From Prorocentrum cordatum (lineage: Eukaryota > Sar > Dinophyceae > Prorocentrales > Prorocentraceae), in NCBI GenBank assembly GCA_963575745.1, contig CAUYUJ010003894.1, positions 1-63,068 on the forward strand: a DNA stretch of 63,068 nt. The letters are read 5' to 3'. Below, piece after piece: positions 52,588 through 63,068 of this stretch. The notes beneath the pieces were generated by a model that saw only the letters and a list, made by a program, of their open reading frames with translations, made no database searches and was not told the DNA's origin. Both the position numbers and the translations under genes were made by a program. Each line of letters opens with the position of its first letter. Position 1 is the first letter of the stretch.

Positions 52588-52935
52588 CACTTCGTGGTTT
52601 TCGAGTTCCGAGAACTCCATTCCTGGGCATGATTTTGAATGCCCGGAGCCAACTGTAGGCCACTTCGTGTTCTTCGAGTTCCCAGAACTCCATTCCTGGG
52701 CATGATTTTGAATGCCCGGAGCCAACTGTAGGCCACTTCGTGGTCTTCGAGTTCCCAGTTAACTCCACTCCTGGGCATGATTTTGAATGCCCGGAGCCAA
52801 CTGTAGACCACTTCGTGGTCTTCGAGTTCCCAGAACTCAATTCCTAGGCATGATTTTGAATGCCCGGAGCCAACTGTAGGCCACTTCGTGTTCTACGAGT
52901 TCCCAGAACTCCATTCCCGGGCCACATTTTGAATG
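52588..52935 (+). repeat. Tandem array, 73-bp unit, about five copies
   Basis: CACTTCGTG starts units at 52588, 52661, 52734, 52809 and 52882 (spacings 73, 73, 75, 73). Each has CGAGTTCCCAGAACTCCATT and GCATGATTTTGAATGCCCGG. Confidence 0.9.
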
Positions 52936-52968
52936 CTGAGGCAGGCTGATGCTGAGGCTGAGGCAGGC

Positions 52969-53068
52969 NNNNNNNNNNNNNNNNNNNNNNNNNNNNNNNN
53001 NNNNNNNNNNNNNNNNNNNNNNNNNNNNNNNNNNNNNNNNNNNNNNNNNNNNNNNNNNNNNNNNNNNN
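52969..53068. other. Assembly gap, 100 N
   Basis: Exactly 100 N between the 73-bp array and the 90-bp array. The left end of the 90-bp array is therefore missing. Confidence 0.99.
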
Positions 53069-53069
53069 C

Positions 53070-53815
53070 CCCATAGGGAGCTCCACCGAAGGCCCCAGTG
53101 GCTGCGCCCGCATGCGGTTCCACCCCCTCATTCTGGCACACCCATCACACGTTTCGTGGCCCCATAGGGAGCTCCACCGAAGGCCCCAGTGGCTGCGCCC
53201 GCATGCGGTTCCACCCCCCATTCTGGCACACCCCTCACACGTTTCGTGGCTCCATAGGGAGCTCCTCCGAGCGCCCCAGTGGCTGCGCTCGCATGCGGTT
53301 CCACCCCCCCATTTCGGCACACCCCTCACTCGTTTCGTGGCCCCATAGAGAGCTCCACCGAAGGCCCCAGCGTCTGCGCTCGCATGCGGTTCCACCCCTC
53401 TTTTCGGCACACCCCTCACACGTTTCGTGGCCCCACAGGGAGCTCCACCGAACGCCCCAGTGGCTGCGCTCGCATGCGGTTCCACCCCCCATTTCGGCAC
53501 ACCCCTCATACGTTTCGTGGCCCCATAGGGAGCTCCACCGAAGGCCCCAGTGGCTGCGCTCGCATGCGGTTCCACCCCCAATTCTGGCATACCCCTCACA
53601 CGTTTCGTGGCCCCATAGGGAGCTCCACCGAAGGCCCCAGTGGCTGCGCTCGCATGCGGTTCCACCCCTCATTCTGGCACACCCCTCACACGTTTCGTGG
53701 CCCCATAGGGAGCTCCACCGAACGCCCCAGTGACTGCGCTCGCATGCGGTTCCACCCCCAATTTCGGCACGCCCTTCATGCGGTTCGTGGCCCCATAGGG
53801 AGCGCCACCGAGGAA
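53070..53815 (+). repeat. Tandem array, 90-bp unit, at least eight copies
   Basis: CCCATAGGGAGCTCCACCGA starts units at 53070, 53161, 53251, 53342, 53432, 53522, 53612, 53702 and 53792 (spacings 90-91). Each unit contains CTCGCATGCGGTTCCACCCC and CACACGTTTCGTGG. Because the unit is a multiple of three, several frames stay open as 30-residue repeats; none can be called a gene. Confidence 0.9.
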
Positions 53816-54449
53816 TATATCCACAATTGCGGTATTCACAACTACGTATGGTTGGGTCTTTCGTCAGGCTAATGTTTTTTTTGGGGGGGGGTACTTCTCG
53901 TGCTTGTTTTTGTTGTCTGTTTTGTTCGTATTACAAATGTTGGCATGCATGGTGGTGTTGGATCCGTTGTTGGTATTTGTTTGCTGGGGGGGGTAACAAA
54001 AATTATGGCACTAGACAGGCGGGCTCCACTGCTCGCAAAGTAGCTACTCGCAAACGGCCTGGATCCGCAGCGGGGGATCAGCGATACATTACATCGAAGC
54101 AGACATGTGTTTTTTCGGGACTTTGCGAGTAGGCACTCTGCGAGTAGCGGAACGCGCTCGGTGAGGCATGGTGGTAGTGGATCGGCACCTTCTGCGGATA
54201 CCTACATGCGGCGGGGGGCGCGCAGCCGCGCGCCAAGAGCGCCGCAGCGCACCTCGGCTGCGGCGTCTGCGGGCAACGCGTGCGCCGCGGCGGCCGCGCG
54301 GGGAGCGGCCCGGCGCGGCGCCGCCGAGGCGCCGGCGCGGCGGCCGGAGGGCTGGCGGCCCGGCGCTCGCGACGGCCGGACCCTCGAGCAGGGCCTGGCC
54401 CGGAAGTCAACGAGTGCACTACCGGCAACGACGGTAGGCGGCCATGGTC
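53816..54449. other. Unrecognised sequence with short repeats
   Basis: G runs near 53882 and 53983 and a duplicated TACTCGCAAA/GACTTTGCGAGTA inverted pair near 54040-54150. GC-rich frames follow from 54200. No gene is supported. Confidence 0.4.
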
Positions 54450-54571
54450 GAGACGACGACGACCACGACGCGACGGCGACGGACGAAGACAACGTCGTCG
54501 CATGTCGCCACCGTCGTCGTCTCGTCGTCGTCGTCGTCGCCGCCGTCGATGTCGCCACCGTCGATGTCGCC

Positions 54572-54605
<34 letters not shown>
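54450..54605. repeat. (GAC)n to (GTC)n inverted triplet tract
   Basis: GACGACGAC-type triplets turn into GTCGTCGTC-type, so the region can fold back. A 24-bp duplication (CCCTCCGACGAACTTTTTCC) lies downstream at 54727-54785. Confidence 0.75.
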
Positions 54606-56203
54606 GCCACTTCCGTACCCGAAATGCTTCTCATCACAACGTCTTGACTGTGTGACTGCGTGGCCGACTTCAGCAAACCTGAACCCAAAATGCTGACGAC
54701 GCCACGAACATACATACACACATACACCCTCCGACGAACTTTTTCCGTACCTACCCTCCGACGAACTTTTTCCGTACCTTCAGGGAGGGCGGCGGTGTAT
54801 AAAGTCGCTGGCTCCCAATGGTGATTCATACACCGCCAACCTCCACTGAGGCCCAGGCACAATCCGTTGTCGGGCCGGGCGAAAGGGGGGATAGCAAAGG
54901 GGGGGTTTGAGAATCAGCTCACGTAGCTGATTTCCCCGGTGCCTCCCGGCGCCGGAGGCGGCCAATGTATCGAGGAATGGCCCCTCGGCGGGGCTGAAAC
55001 CAGCTGCATGCAGCAGATTTCGTAACCCTCCCTTTCCCCATCCCCCCCTTTCGTTCGGCCCGACATTGGAGGGTGTACGTGTACATATTTTTGTGGCGGA
55101 GTCTCAATGTTGCGTCCGCCGCCTGCCGCCAGCGGCCGCCCCCCCTTCTTCCTGCCTCTGTCGATCCGCCAGCCTTCCGCCGCCTTCCGAGTCACAGGCG
55201 AGCGTGTGCCGCAGGTGCGGCCCCCTGCGGAGCGCGCCATCCGGAAGCAGCTCGTGCCTCTGCACGGTGCTCGAGGGTCACCGCTGCTGGCCCGAGATCC
55301 CCTCCAGAAGGCCACGACGCGGCCGCTGGGCGGCCCGCTCCGGTCGGCCTCCAGGCGGCCTGACAGGCCCCCTAAGAAGAGGGGCTGCGAGGCGGCGGCC
55401 TGCTGACAGAGCCCCAGACCGCCCCAAGGCGGTCCCAAGGGCGTCGCCCAAGAAGGCAGCCCGAAGACCGCCACACCCACGGACCGCCCCAAGACCGCCC
55501 ACAGGCGGCCCCAAAGTGGCCCGAGACTGGCCCAGGACAGCTCGGAAGCAGCTGGGAGGGCTGCAAGACCGCCCCAATGCTGCTCCGCTACCCAGGAGAA
55601 TCCTGAATTCAGGAACGCCCTCCCCGAAAATGCCCTCGCAAAAAGAGGACTGCAGTGCGACCGCGGCCGGAAGAAACCCTGGCAAGAAACCCAACTCTCA
55701 AAACCGGCGCGCGAGGCGCACCTGGGGGGGACCCAGAGCACCCTGAACGCAGCAGCCTCGTTAACGGCCGCGCAAGTCAACGCGCAGCGCGCGGAGCAAA
55801 TAAACCCTGGGCACCCTGACGAAAAGCATACGATCTCCTGATGCGCGTCCCTGTAACGCTGGCCTGTTGAAGGTATGCTGAAAGGCCACCTGGGCAGCAG
55901 GCTCGCTGGAAGGCTGGCAGGGCCAGCTGGGAAGAATTTTCTCAGCCTGGGCCAAGGTTTGATAGCCTCGGGGCCCGAACGCGGCGTCCGGGCACCGCAA
56001 CTGAGAGACAGAACTCGATGAAGACGCTTGATCGATCGGCGTCGACGACGTCGACGTCCACGGCCACGGGGGCCACGAGAATGCCCCACGATGGCCCCGA
56101 GACTGCCCAGGATGCTCTCCCGCGAGGCCCGAGACGGCCCCGGGGGGGCCCCTATCCGAGGGCAGCAAAGTTGGCGTTTCGCGCTGCGCGAACAACTTCG
56201 CTG

Positions 56204-56235
<32 letters not shown>

Positions 56236-56254
56236 GCTTCGCCGCCCCACCCCG
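54606..56254. other. Non-coding region with degenerate CCAAGA-rich part
   Basis: The 55400-55590 segment has CAAGACCGCCC/CCCAAGGCGG units like those at 57.8-62.1 kb. A CT run lies at 56199-56235. Other frames are low-complexity, and no gene is recognised. Confidence 0.45.
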
Positions 56255-56370
56255 GGGAAGAAGAGGAGGAGGAGGAGGAGGGGGAGGAGGAGGAGGAGGG
56301 GGGGAAGGAGGAGGAGGGGGAGGAGGTGGAGGAGGAGGAGGAGGAGGAGGAGGAGGAGGAGGAGGAGTCG
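56255..56370. repeat. (GAG/GGA)n tract
   Basis: Purine tract with GGGG interruptions. Confidence 0.9.
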
Positions 56371-56468
56371 AGCCCGCATCGAAACCAAGGTCGGACATGA
56401 CAGGCTCGTGTCGTGACGAGCCGGGGCGTTGGTTTTTAGGACACCGCGTGGATTGTTCAAACTCGAAG

Positions 56469-56631
56469 TGAAGGGGCCCAGGGACACACAAACAAATAGG
56501 CACATATCCCAGGATTCCCAATATTTTAACACATGTTCTGGATTCTCGAATTCACCCCCCCACTTCCCAGATGTTCCTATATTTTCCGGGATCGACGATT
56601 CATTGTGCCTGTGTGTTTGTTCCCCTCCTGA
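56469..56631 (+). repeat. Interspersed repeat family R, copy 3
   Basis: Begins TGAAGGGGCCCAGGGACAC, contains CGACGATTCATTGTGCCTGT and ends TTTGTTCCCCTCCTGA. Confidence 0.7.
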
Positions 56632-57470
56632 TGAACGATCAGCGGCTCCAGATCGTTCCGTACGGGCCGCTTCTCGGCCGCTGGAGGCATTCCACCTCGA
56701 GCGCCCGCAGCGGGGTCGCTGCCGCGTCGGCACGACGCGCGCCTGGCGTGCCAGAGAAGCGACGACCAGACACGGGACAAGCGAAGCACCCCGAAGATGC
56801 AGCGCAAGACGACTGAGCATCGCTTCGCCGATCGCTATCCCACTTGCGGCTCCTTGGCCACACCGTCCACCTTGCCAACCGAGGAGTGGATACATGCCTG
56901 TTCCTTCGGGTCTCGATGGGGCCAAGTCAACACCCAGGATGGTGGGCTGCACCAGGGGCGTACCAGGGGCGGCACTAAGAGGCGCCGCCAGAGGGGGCCC
57001 AGCGCCGATCCAAGAAATCCGCACGGAACTCCGACAGTATATGTTCGACGGTCTTCTCGTGGAGGGTGAGCTGGTGGGGCCGAGATACCATCGGCCAGTT
57101 GGGATGGGGACGGGATGCAGTCACGAACTTTTGCATAGCGTGTCGCAGTGGCGGCCCCGGCGACACGTTGCGTGTCGCAGTGGCGGCCACTTGAGAGCGG
57201 ACAGCGTGTCGCTCCGACTCGCTGGGCGGGAAATTGGGAAAAGCTCGGGACGTGAACGGCTGGGGACTGGGAAGCGGACGGGGTGTCGCGCCGAAGCGTG
57301 GTTGGCCAGCACCCGCGGAGCGACACGGCTGAGCCAAAGCTCTTGGCCGCAGACGGTGCTGAGGCGACACGCAGAGCCAACAGCCCCCCAAAGACGCAAC
57401 GCAAGGCGACGACGCGGAAACTCAACATGGAACCCTTTCCTCCATAGAAGAAGAAACGACTTCATAAACG
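56632..57470. other. Unrecognised sequence with a half-copy of family H
   Basis: 56951-57040 carries only the right arm of the hairpin family (GCCCAGCGCCGATCCAAGAA). GCGTGTCGCAGTGGCGGCC is duplicated at 57138 and 57169. No protein-like frame. Confidence 0.45.
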
Positions 57471-57618
57471 CAAACTTTGGGCGCTCCGCGCGGACTTCTT
57501 GCATCTGCGCTGGATTTCTCTCTTTGGCGCGCGGAGCGCGCCGGGGGGCGGCGCCGGAGGCGCCGCCTGGGGGGCCCAGCGCGAATCTAAGACATCCGCG
57601 CGGAGCGCCAAAAGTTTA
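57471..57618. mobile_element. Hairpin element, family H, copy 3
   Basis: GGCGCTCCGCGCGGACTTCT and the complementary GACATCCGCGCGGAGCGCC enclose a GC-rich loop that is itself partly palindromic (GGCGCCGGAGGCGCC). Confidence 0.7.
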
Positions 57619-57689
57619 TGCGCGAGGTGGGGATTTATCCATGTCCGCTTCCTGGGAGCCGACGTCCTGGTGCCCACGCGGGTGGTGGA

Positions 57690-57737
57690 TGCGCGCATGT
57701 GTGTGTGTGTATATGTATATGTATATGTATATGTATG

Positions 57738-57792
<55 letters not shown>
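57690..57792. repeat. (TG)n/(TA)n tract
   Basis: GTGTGTGT then TATATGTATATG then pure (TA)n from about 57741. Confidence 0.95.
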
Positions 57793-57793
<1 letters not shown>

Positions 57794-58400
57794 CTGGCGG
57801 CCCCAAAGGCCCGGGAGGCTCTTCTCTGGCCCGCCCCTGAGGGCCCCCCAAAAAAACTCCAAGAGAACAGTCCACGACGGCCCCGAAACACCCAAATATC
57901 CTTCCCAGACGCCCAAGATGCCCCCAAGAGAGCTCAAGAGGCCTCCAAGACGCCTCAAGAGGCGGCCAAGAAGCTTCCCAAGGGCCCCACGAGGCCCAAA
58001 TCATTTATTTGCCATAGGGAAACGTACATTTTCAGCATATACGACTTTTCGCCCTTCACGGCGTCGAAGACGGTCCAAGATGCCCCCGAGACCGCCCCAA
58101 GACGGGCCAAGAGGTTCAAAAAGGCTTCCCAAAACGGCCCAAGAGGGCGCCAAGACGGCCCAAGAGGCGCCCAAGACGGCCCCAAGAGGCCCAAAGAGGA
58201 CCCCAGGAGGGCCCCAGGGAGCCACCAAGGGAACCCCAAGACGAGTCAAGGCCTCCAAGACGCCCCGGGACGGCCCAAAAACGCCCCAAGACGGCCCCAA
58301 AGGGTCCCAAATAACCCAAATAACCGCCGAAAATCACTAAAGGAACCCAGAAACGCCAAAGAAAAAAACCATCGGTTGCCCCCAAATCCCCCCGAAAAGG
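57793..58400. repeat. Degenerate CCAAGA/GGCCCC-rich minisatellite
   Basis: Units like CCCAAGACGGCCC and CCAAGAGGC recur without fixed period. The same composition appears reversed at 60600-61230 and forward at 61450-62130, each beside a (TA)n tract. Confidence 0.65.
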
Positions 58401-58467
58401 AACACTAAAAAAACCCATAGACGCCAAAGAAAAAAACGATCGGTAACGTAAAAACTCTTCACACCAA

Positions 58468-58640
58468 GGCTCCCAATAGCGAACGGTGACATCACAACCT
58501 CTGACAACCACGGCTCCCAATAGCGAGCGGCAGCGTCACTATCTCTGACAACCACGGCTCCCAAGAGCGAGCGGTGACGCAACCGGCCCTTCACACCAAC
58601 GCTCCCAAGAACGACAAGCGCCATGAACCATCTCGGGCAA
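58468..58640 (+). repeat. Tandem array, 44-bp unit, about four copies
   Basis: GGCTCCCAATAGCGAGCGG-type units start at 58468, 58512, 58556 and 58600. Confidence 0.85.
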
Positions 58641-58879
58641 TCCCCAAAAAAACACTCTTTCCGTTTCCGTGCCGGCCCAGGACATCCATGAGGCTTTATA
58701 CCCACGACCCAGACACGGTGGCCCGCGGGGCCGAACGCCATTCGATCGAATCTGGATAGCCTTCCAGGTTCAAAATTCCTCCTTGGAGTTCCGATGTGAC
58801 GTTCATTGCGTGCCGGCACGATCGCCGCTCTGATCATCCGTTGCTGCGGGCTCAAGTTCCATCACGTCAGGCCGCTCCC

Positions 58880-59410
58880 ATGCCGCCGAAAGGCTCACCT
58901 TTCGCTTGCGCCCAATGCCACCAACTTCTACCTCTTTCTGCTTACTCCTCAACGCAGCTGCATTCGTCCTCTGACAGAACCTGGTGCAAAGAACCCGCGC
59001 CTGTTCGTGGGCGCATTTCAGTTTGGGTGCGCGAGCGTCGTCCACCAGCTGGTGCGCTTTGCCGTTGCCCACAACTTCGTTGGCCCCGTCGAAAGTGTCG
59101 TTTGGACCCACGCTGCCCATGGGCACACTCGTCTCGCGCACCATGCAGTAGGACACCATCCCATCCAATGCAGAACGCTCAACCAGGAGGCAAACAGCGG
59201 ACGACAAAAAATGACGGAGAGATGTTTGGAACAGTTCCCTGGCTACGCCTTTGCATCGCGCGTTCCGATGCACAAGGCAGATTCGTCTCTGGGGCTCCAC
59301 GTGGCCCTTCCGAAACCGAACAAAGACGACGGCAACGTCGACCCAAACCAACCCAAATGCCGAAAGGCCCCCAAAACTGCTCCAGAAAACCGCGGGCCAC
59401 TTCTAGATGA
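58880..59410 (+). CDS. Uncertain ORF with a short CxxC zinc-ribbon-like start
   Basis: The ATG at 58880 is followed by FACAQCHQLLPLSAYSSTQL and RTWCKE, a CxxC...LP..AYS..QL...C pattern resembling the start of Stc1-type zinc domains. The remaining sequence is Arg/Pro-rich with no further homology, and the opposite strand is also open. It may be a decayed fragment or chance. Confidence 0.25.
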   Translation: MPPKGSPFACAQCHQLLPLSAYSSTQLHSSSDRTWCKEPAPVRGRISVWVRERRPPAGALCRCPQLRWPRRKCRLDPRCPWAHSSRAPCSRTPSHPMQNAQPGGKQRTTKNDGEMFGTVPWLRLCIARSDAQGRFVSGAPRGPSETEQRRRQRRPKPTQMPKGPQNCSRKPRATSR

Positions 59411-59740
59411 CCGACGACGGCGACGACGGCGACGACGACAACGTCGTCGTCGCCGCCGTCGAACGCGCACCCCTGTTTCCATCACCCCACGCGCGTTGCC
59501 GCTTCTTGCGGCCCCATTGGCCTGCACATGTAGCTGCGCCTCGGCCCAATACGCCTGTTTGTCCTCCCCCCTTTTGCCCCGGACAGTGCACTACACCAAG
59601 ACTTCAAAGCGAAGCGCAGCAAGCTTCAAGTCTTGTATCTATATACATATATATATACATGTATAAATACAGATCTATATATATATATACACATATGTGT
59701 ATATATATATATATATATATTAGAACCACGCGCGCGCTTC
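59405..59740. repeat. (GAC)n tract and (TA)n tract
   Basis: CGACGGCGACGAC triplets (59408-59460) and TATATA/TACATA repeats (59640-59725), separated by about 180 bp of unrecognised sequence. Confidence 0.8.
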
Positions 59741-60234
59741 GGTTCTAGCAAGCGCAGGCGCTCGACAATACCACGGCTGCGCGCATTGACAAAGTCACGG
59801 CTGCACGAATGCACGTACCGACGAATGGCTTCAGCGTGGTTTGAAAAATCAACATGGGCCTGGCACCAGCAGCCCCCCCCCCCCCCCCCGGACGCAAAGC
59901 ACTTCCCGCGTCGCCCCCCAGGCCGCGCGCCCAGCTGACGCCTGCCGTGTCGAAGCTGTCGTCGAACATGCTGAGTGGGGGGAGGGGGGGGGGCCTAAGC
60001 GCTTTGCGCCCGTGCCCCCCTTAGCACCCCCCCTCACCTGGCCTCGGTTCCCAGGCTCGGGGGGGCTGCCTAAGGGGAAAGCACGACCCCCCGGGGTCAC
60101 AAGGCAACGCTCCCCGTGGGTTTCTGGTGCCCCGGGGGGTTCTACACCCACTGAAAAGCGAAGACGAAATACGCGGCGCGACCCCAACGTGATCGGCTCG
60201 ATTCGTTAAGCTGAAAAATGGGATGTGCACCACG
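59741..60234. other. Unrecognised sequence
   Basis: It contains C and G runs (59872-59889 and 59977-59991). No gene or repeat recognised. Confidence 0.4.
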
Positions 60235-60375
60235 GTCCTCGTCTTCCTCCTTTTCCACCTCCTCGTGCACCTCCTCGACCTCTTCACTCCTCCTCCTCCT
60301 CCTCCTCCTCCACCTCCTCCTCCTCCTCCTCCTCCTCCCTCCTCCTCCTCCTCCTCCCCCTCCTCCTCCTCCTGA
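60235..60375. repeat. (TCC)n tract
   Basis: TCC/CTC units with a few ACC interruptions. Confidence 0.9.
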
Positions 60376-61309
60376 CCATTGTGGTTCGAACTGATCTCGG
60401 CCATCTTGCCCTTCTCTTGGGGCCGTCGTGAGTCCTGGGGCCAAATCAACAGGATGGCAACGGGTGAAGCCGCCACCGTGCCTGTGTTGTGGGTCAGAAG
60501 CATATTGGATGCTTGTTGGGGTCTCTTGCGAAGCTTCCAAAAAAACATGTTTGAGGCAATTCTGATGCCTCGTGGGGCTCGTCCGTGGCTGCTTGCGGAC
60601 TGTAGGGGCTTCTTTGGGGCCTTCAGTGGGCTTCGTGGGGCCTCTGGAGTGCTTCTTGGGGGGTGGCAATTTTGAAATGTTTCGAAGCCTCCGGGGGGCC
60701 GTTTTGGGGCATCTTGGGGCCTCTGTGGGGTCTCTGATGGGGGCATTTTGAAGCCTCTTGGGGCCTCTTGGGGGCCTCTTGGGGCGGAAATCTCCATTGT
60801 CGGTTCGTGTTCCCCCTCTTTGGCACCTCTCGGGGCCGTCTTGAAGCCCTCTTGGGCCGTCTTGGGCGCCTCTTGGACCGTTTGGGCGCCCTCTTGGGCT
60901 GTGTTGGGGGCCTCTCGGGGGCTTTTTGGGCCGTCTTGGGGCGATGTTCGAGGCTTCCTCGGCAATCTTGGAAGGTCAGAAGCCCGAAAACGCGGGCAAG
61001 CAAAAAACATTGAAAAACACTATGGAAATCTACGATGTTAGCCTCTTGGGGCTCTCTTGGAAAGCCTCTCGGAGCGCCCCTGGGGCTTCTTGGGGGCCCC
61101 TTGGGCCTTGATGGGGCTATCTTGAGAGTCTTGGAGCGCTCTTGGGCCGTCTTGGCGGCTTCTTGCCGTCCCCGGAAGCCGTGGTGGACGCCTCCGGGGG
61201 CGCAAAAGAGCCTCCGGACGCCCGGGGGCAAAGTGGGTTACGGGGGGGGGGGGGGGGGAAATTCGGGGGAGGGTGTCCCGGCCCGGGGCCCTGGCCCCTG
61301 GTACCCCGG
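60376..61309. repeat. Degenerate TCTTGGGGC-rich minisatellite (reverse orientation)
   Basis: Mostly GGGGCCTCTTGGGGCC-type units (60600-61190), the complement of the 57.8-kb and 61.5-kb regions. A G run lies near 61240-61258. Confidence 0.65.
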
Positions 61310-61318
61310 TATATGATA

Positions 61319-61372
<54 letters not shown>

Positions 61373-61404
61373 ATAAACAAAACAAACACATAGAACATAC
61401 AATT

Positions 61405-61438
<34 letters not shown>

Positions 61439-61440
61439 CT
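61310..61440. repeat. (TA)n, (GA)n, (TA)n tract
   Basis: TATATATA, then GAGAGAGA (61351-61371), then AACAAACACA and a second TA run to 61437. Confidence 0.95.
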
Positions 61441-62140
61441 TCTTTCTATATTTCTACAAGCCCGGGCGGGGGGAAAACCCGCCCCCCCCAAAACCGGACT
61501 CCTGGGATCTGGGGCTTAGGGACCCTCTGGACGGTCCTCGAAGAGGCCCCCAGGGCCTCGCAGGACGTGGCGCGCTCACGAAACGACCCCAGAGAGCCCC
61601 AATAATTACGGTCGACGACGACCCCCAAGAAGCCGTCATACCCCCAAAGATCGTCCCGAAACGTCCCAAGAGGCCTCCAAGAGCACTCCCAAGAAGGCCC
61701 CAGGAGGCGAAAATCCTTGATTTTGTTGGCTTCTGGCTTATTTGGGGGTTCTCTTGTTTTCGGCTTCCCGACGCTCCAAGACGGCGGTGTTCTGGGCGTC
61801 CGAAGCCGCCTGGGAGGCTCCAAAATCGCCCCACAACCATCCGAAAGGGCTTCCAGGCAGTCCAAGAGAGCCCAAAAACAGCACAACAGGGGTCCAAGAT
61901 GGCCCTCAGGGAGCCCCATGGCGGCCCAGAATGGCCCTAAGACACCCTCCGAAGCATTCCAAAATCGTGACCCGGTCGTTCAGGGAGACCGCGGTTGGAG
62001 GCAGGGCGGCCTGACAAACCCCCAGAACCCCCCAGAACACGCCCAGGAGGCATCCAGAAGGCCTCAAGAAAGCCTCCAGAAAACGCCCATGAGGCCCCCA
62101 GAGGCTCTCCAAGGAGGAGCCTCCGCAAAATGAGCTGAGG
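61441..62140. repeat. Degenerate CCAAGA-rich minisatellite (forward)
   Basis: CCCCAAGAGGCCTCCAAGA-type sequence without fixed period; no protein-like frame. Confidence 0.6.
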
Positions 62141-62554
62141 AGGATGGGGAAAATGCGCAGGGCATGGCGAAAATTAGGAATAAGAAGCATGGAGGAAGGA
62201 TGACGAAAAACATTATTGTAGCGGCGATGCCGGAAACGGAGTTATCGCTAAACTGTCAGCTTGACCTTCCCGCTAGTCCGCCTGCATACCAAACTTTAAG
62301 GACCAAGGTGCATGGCGCGAAGCGCCACTGCAGTCTTGTGTGTATATATATATATATATGTACACATTGGCCCCCGGGGGCCGGAACATGTCCACATCCA
62401 CCGCCTGCCGAGGCCGCCGAAAAAGGATCCTCCAGGCGGTGGTCATGTAGAAATTCCCGCCTCGGATTGTGCTTATGCAGTGCTCTCTTCTTCGACCCCA
62501 AGATTTGAGCAGGGACCGACCGTCAAGGCATTCCTACAGGCCTATCACGACATG
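62141..62554. other. Unrecognised sequence with a short (TA)n run
   Basis: A (TA)n run at 62341-62360 is preceded by GCGAAGCGCCACTGCAGTCTTGTGT, similar to the sequence before the TA tract at 59640. No gene recognised. Confidence 0.4.
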
Positions 62555-62700
62555 CTCTCAGAACCCCAAAATGTTCGAATAACAACAGCAATGCTCTCAG
62601 AACATGAACCCGATGTGTAATACATGACATCTCCAACCAGAAATGCTCTAAGATCATGTAGTTGAAACCACAAGCGGTTCTTAGAACATCCTCTGGCGGG
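62555..62700. repeat. Short repeat shared with 49140-49215
   Basis: Several ATGCTCTCAGAAC/TTCTTAGAACAT motifs and GAACATGAACCCGATGTGTAA resemble the 49-kb segment. Confidence 0.5.
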
Positions 62701-62874
62701 CTTCTAGGCGAGCCAGGGCGCCGCGAGTGCTCGAAGGACCGGCGCTCTTTTCCTCGCCTCCGCCGCCGGCGGCGATCCGCTCGCCAGCCAGGGAACGAGG
62801 CGCAGCCCGGCCCTCTCGTGTGCCGGAGAGGAGGGGGGGGGTAGGGAGGGGGGCCGTGCTTAGACGGCCACCCC

Positions 62875-62968
62875 CAGGAGGAGGAGGAGGAGGAGGAGGA
62901 GGAGGGATAGGGAGGACGGGGCACGAGGAGGAGGAGGAGGCGGAGAAGGAGGAGGAGGAGGAAGACCA
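62875..62968. repeat. (GGA)n tract
   Basis: GGA/GAG units leading directly into the start of another 83-bp-repeat-type element. Confidence 0.9.
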
Positions 62969-63068
62969 GTGCAAACCCAAGGGTCACCAACGATCTTGCA
63001 ACAGACACTCCCTCCAAGTTCCCTCTTCAGAGCCTCCTAGAAAGATCTAGGTTCACTACGAGAAGGGC
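62962..63068 (+). mobile_element. Start of an 83-bp-repeat-family element, cut by the window end
   Basis: After the GGA tract, AAGACCAGTGCAAACCCAAG and GTCACCAACGATCTTGCAAC match the start of the 10068 copy (AACCCAAGAGTCATCAACGA) and the reversed 46063 copy. Confidence 0.6.

Noticed and set aside
53070-53815. Regularly spaced repeats that might suggest a CRISPR array
   Set aside because: The 90-bp units are contiguous and nearly identical throughout, with no unique spacers, and the setting is eukaryotic.
58803-59351. 182-codon minus-strand open frame
   Set aside because: It overlaps an equally open plus-strand frame, and no motif favours it as a gene.

Overview
The window looks like repeat-dominated nuclear DNA of a dinoflagellate. 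The evidence is indirect: very high GC; long (GGA/TCC)n, (CAT/ATC)n and (GAC)n tracts; non-LTR elements with endonuclease, reverse transcriptase and C2H2 fingers; and a tyrosine-recombinase retrotransposon carrying a C5-cytosine-methyltransferase-like ORF. I found no convincing host gene, tRNA, rRNA, spliced-leader gene or CRISPR array. Every protein-like region I could support belongs to a retroelement or its debris.

Layout. 1-3080: a compound tandem-repeat element, a 1.1-kb CAT tract and a GGA tract. 3100-9756 (minus): a LINE whose ORF1, endonuclease, RT, RNase H and C-terminal zinc domain lie in one frame, interrupted only by four TGA codons. 10068-10990: a non-coding element with 83-bp tandem repeats. 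13096-17832 (plus): a second LINE with a 1578-codon EN-RT-zinc-finger frame and an overlapping second ORF (here called ORF-X). 18-31 kb: microsatellites, GATCGAGG minisatellites, short inverted-repeat elements, a LINE relic, an RNase H relic and one 100-N gap. 31557-38354 (minus): a 6.8-kb tyrosine-recombinase retrotransposon with Ngaro/PAT-type split direct repeats, inserted in a TCA tract. 38.4-41.7 kb: minisatellites and GC-rich DNA. 41.7-44.2 kb (minus): a 5'-truncated retroelement with an ORF-X homologue and a coiled-coil ORF. 44.2-63 kb: microsatellites, a reverse copy of the 83-bp-repeat element, several MITE-like families including a nested insertion, 73-bp and 90-bp tandem arrays beside a second N gap, and degenerate CCAAGA-rich DNA around (TA)n tracts.

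The parts combine as follows. Within the tyrosine-recombinase element, small gag-like ORFs precede RT-RNase H, recombinase and methyltransferase, and terminal repeats A1...B1-A2-B2 bracket the coding part. The LINEs and the 83-bp-repeat element sit between GGA/TCC tracts in one constant orientation, suggesting that microsatellites serve as insertion targets. The most interesting system is the methyltransferase-bearing tyrosine-recombinase retrotransposon. Next are the single-frame LINE with only TGA stops and the microsatellite-anchored insertion pattern.
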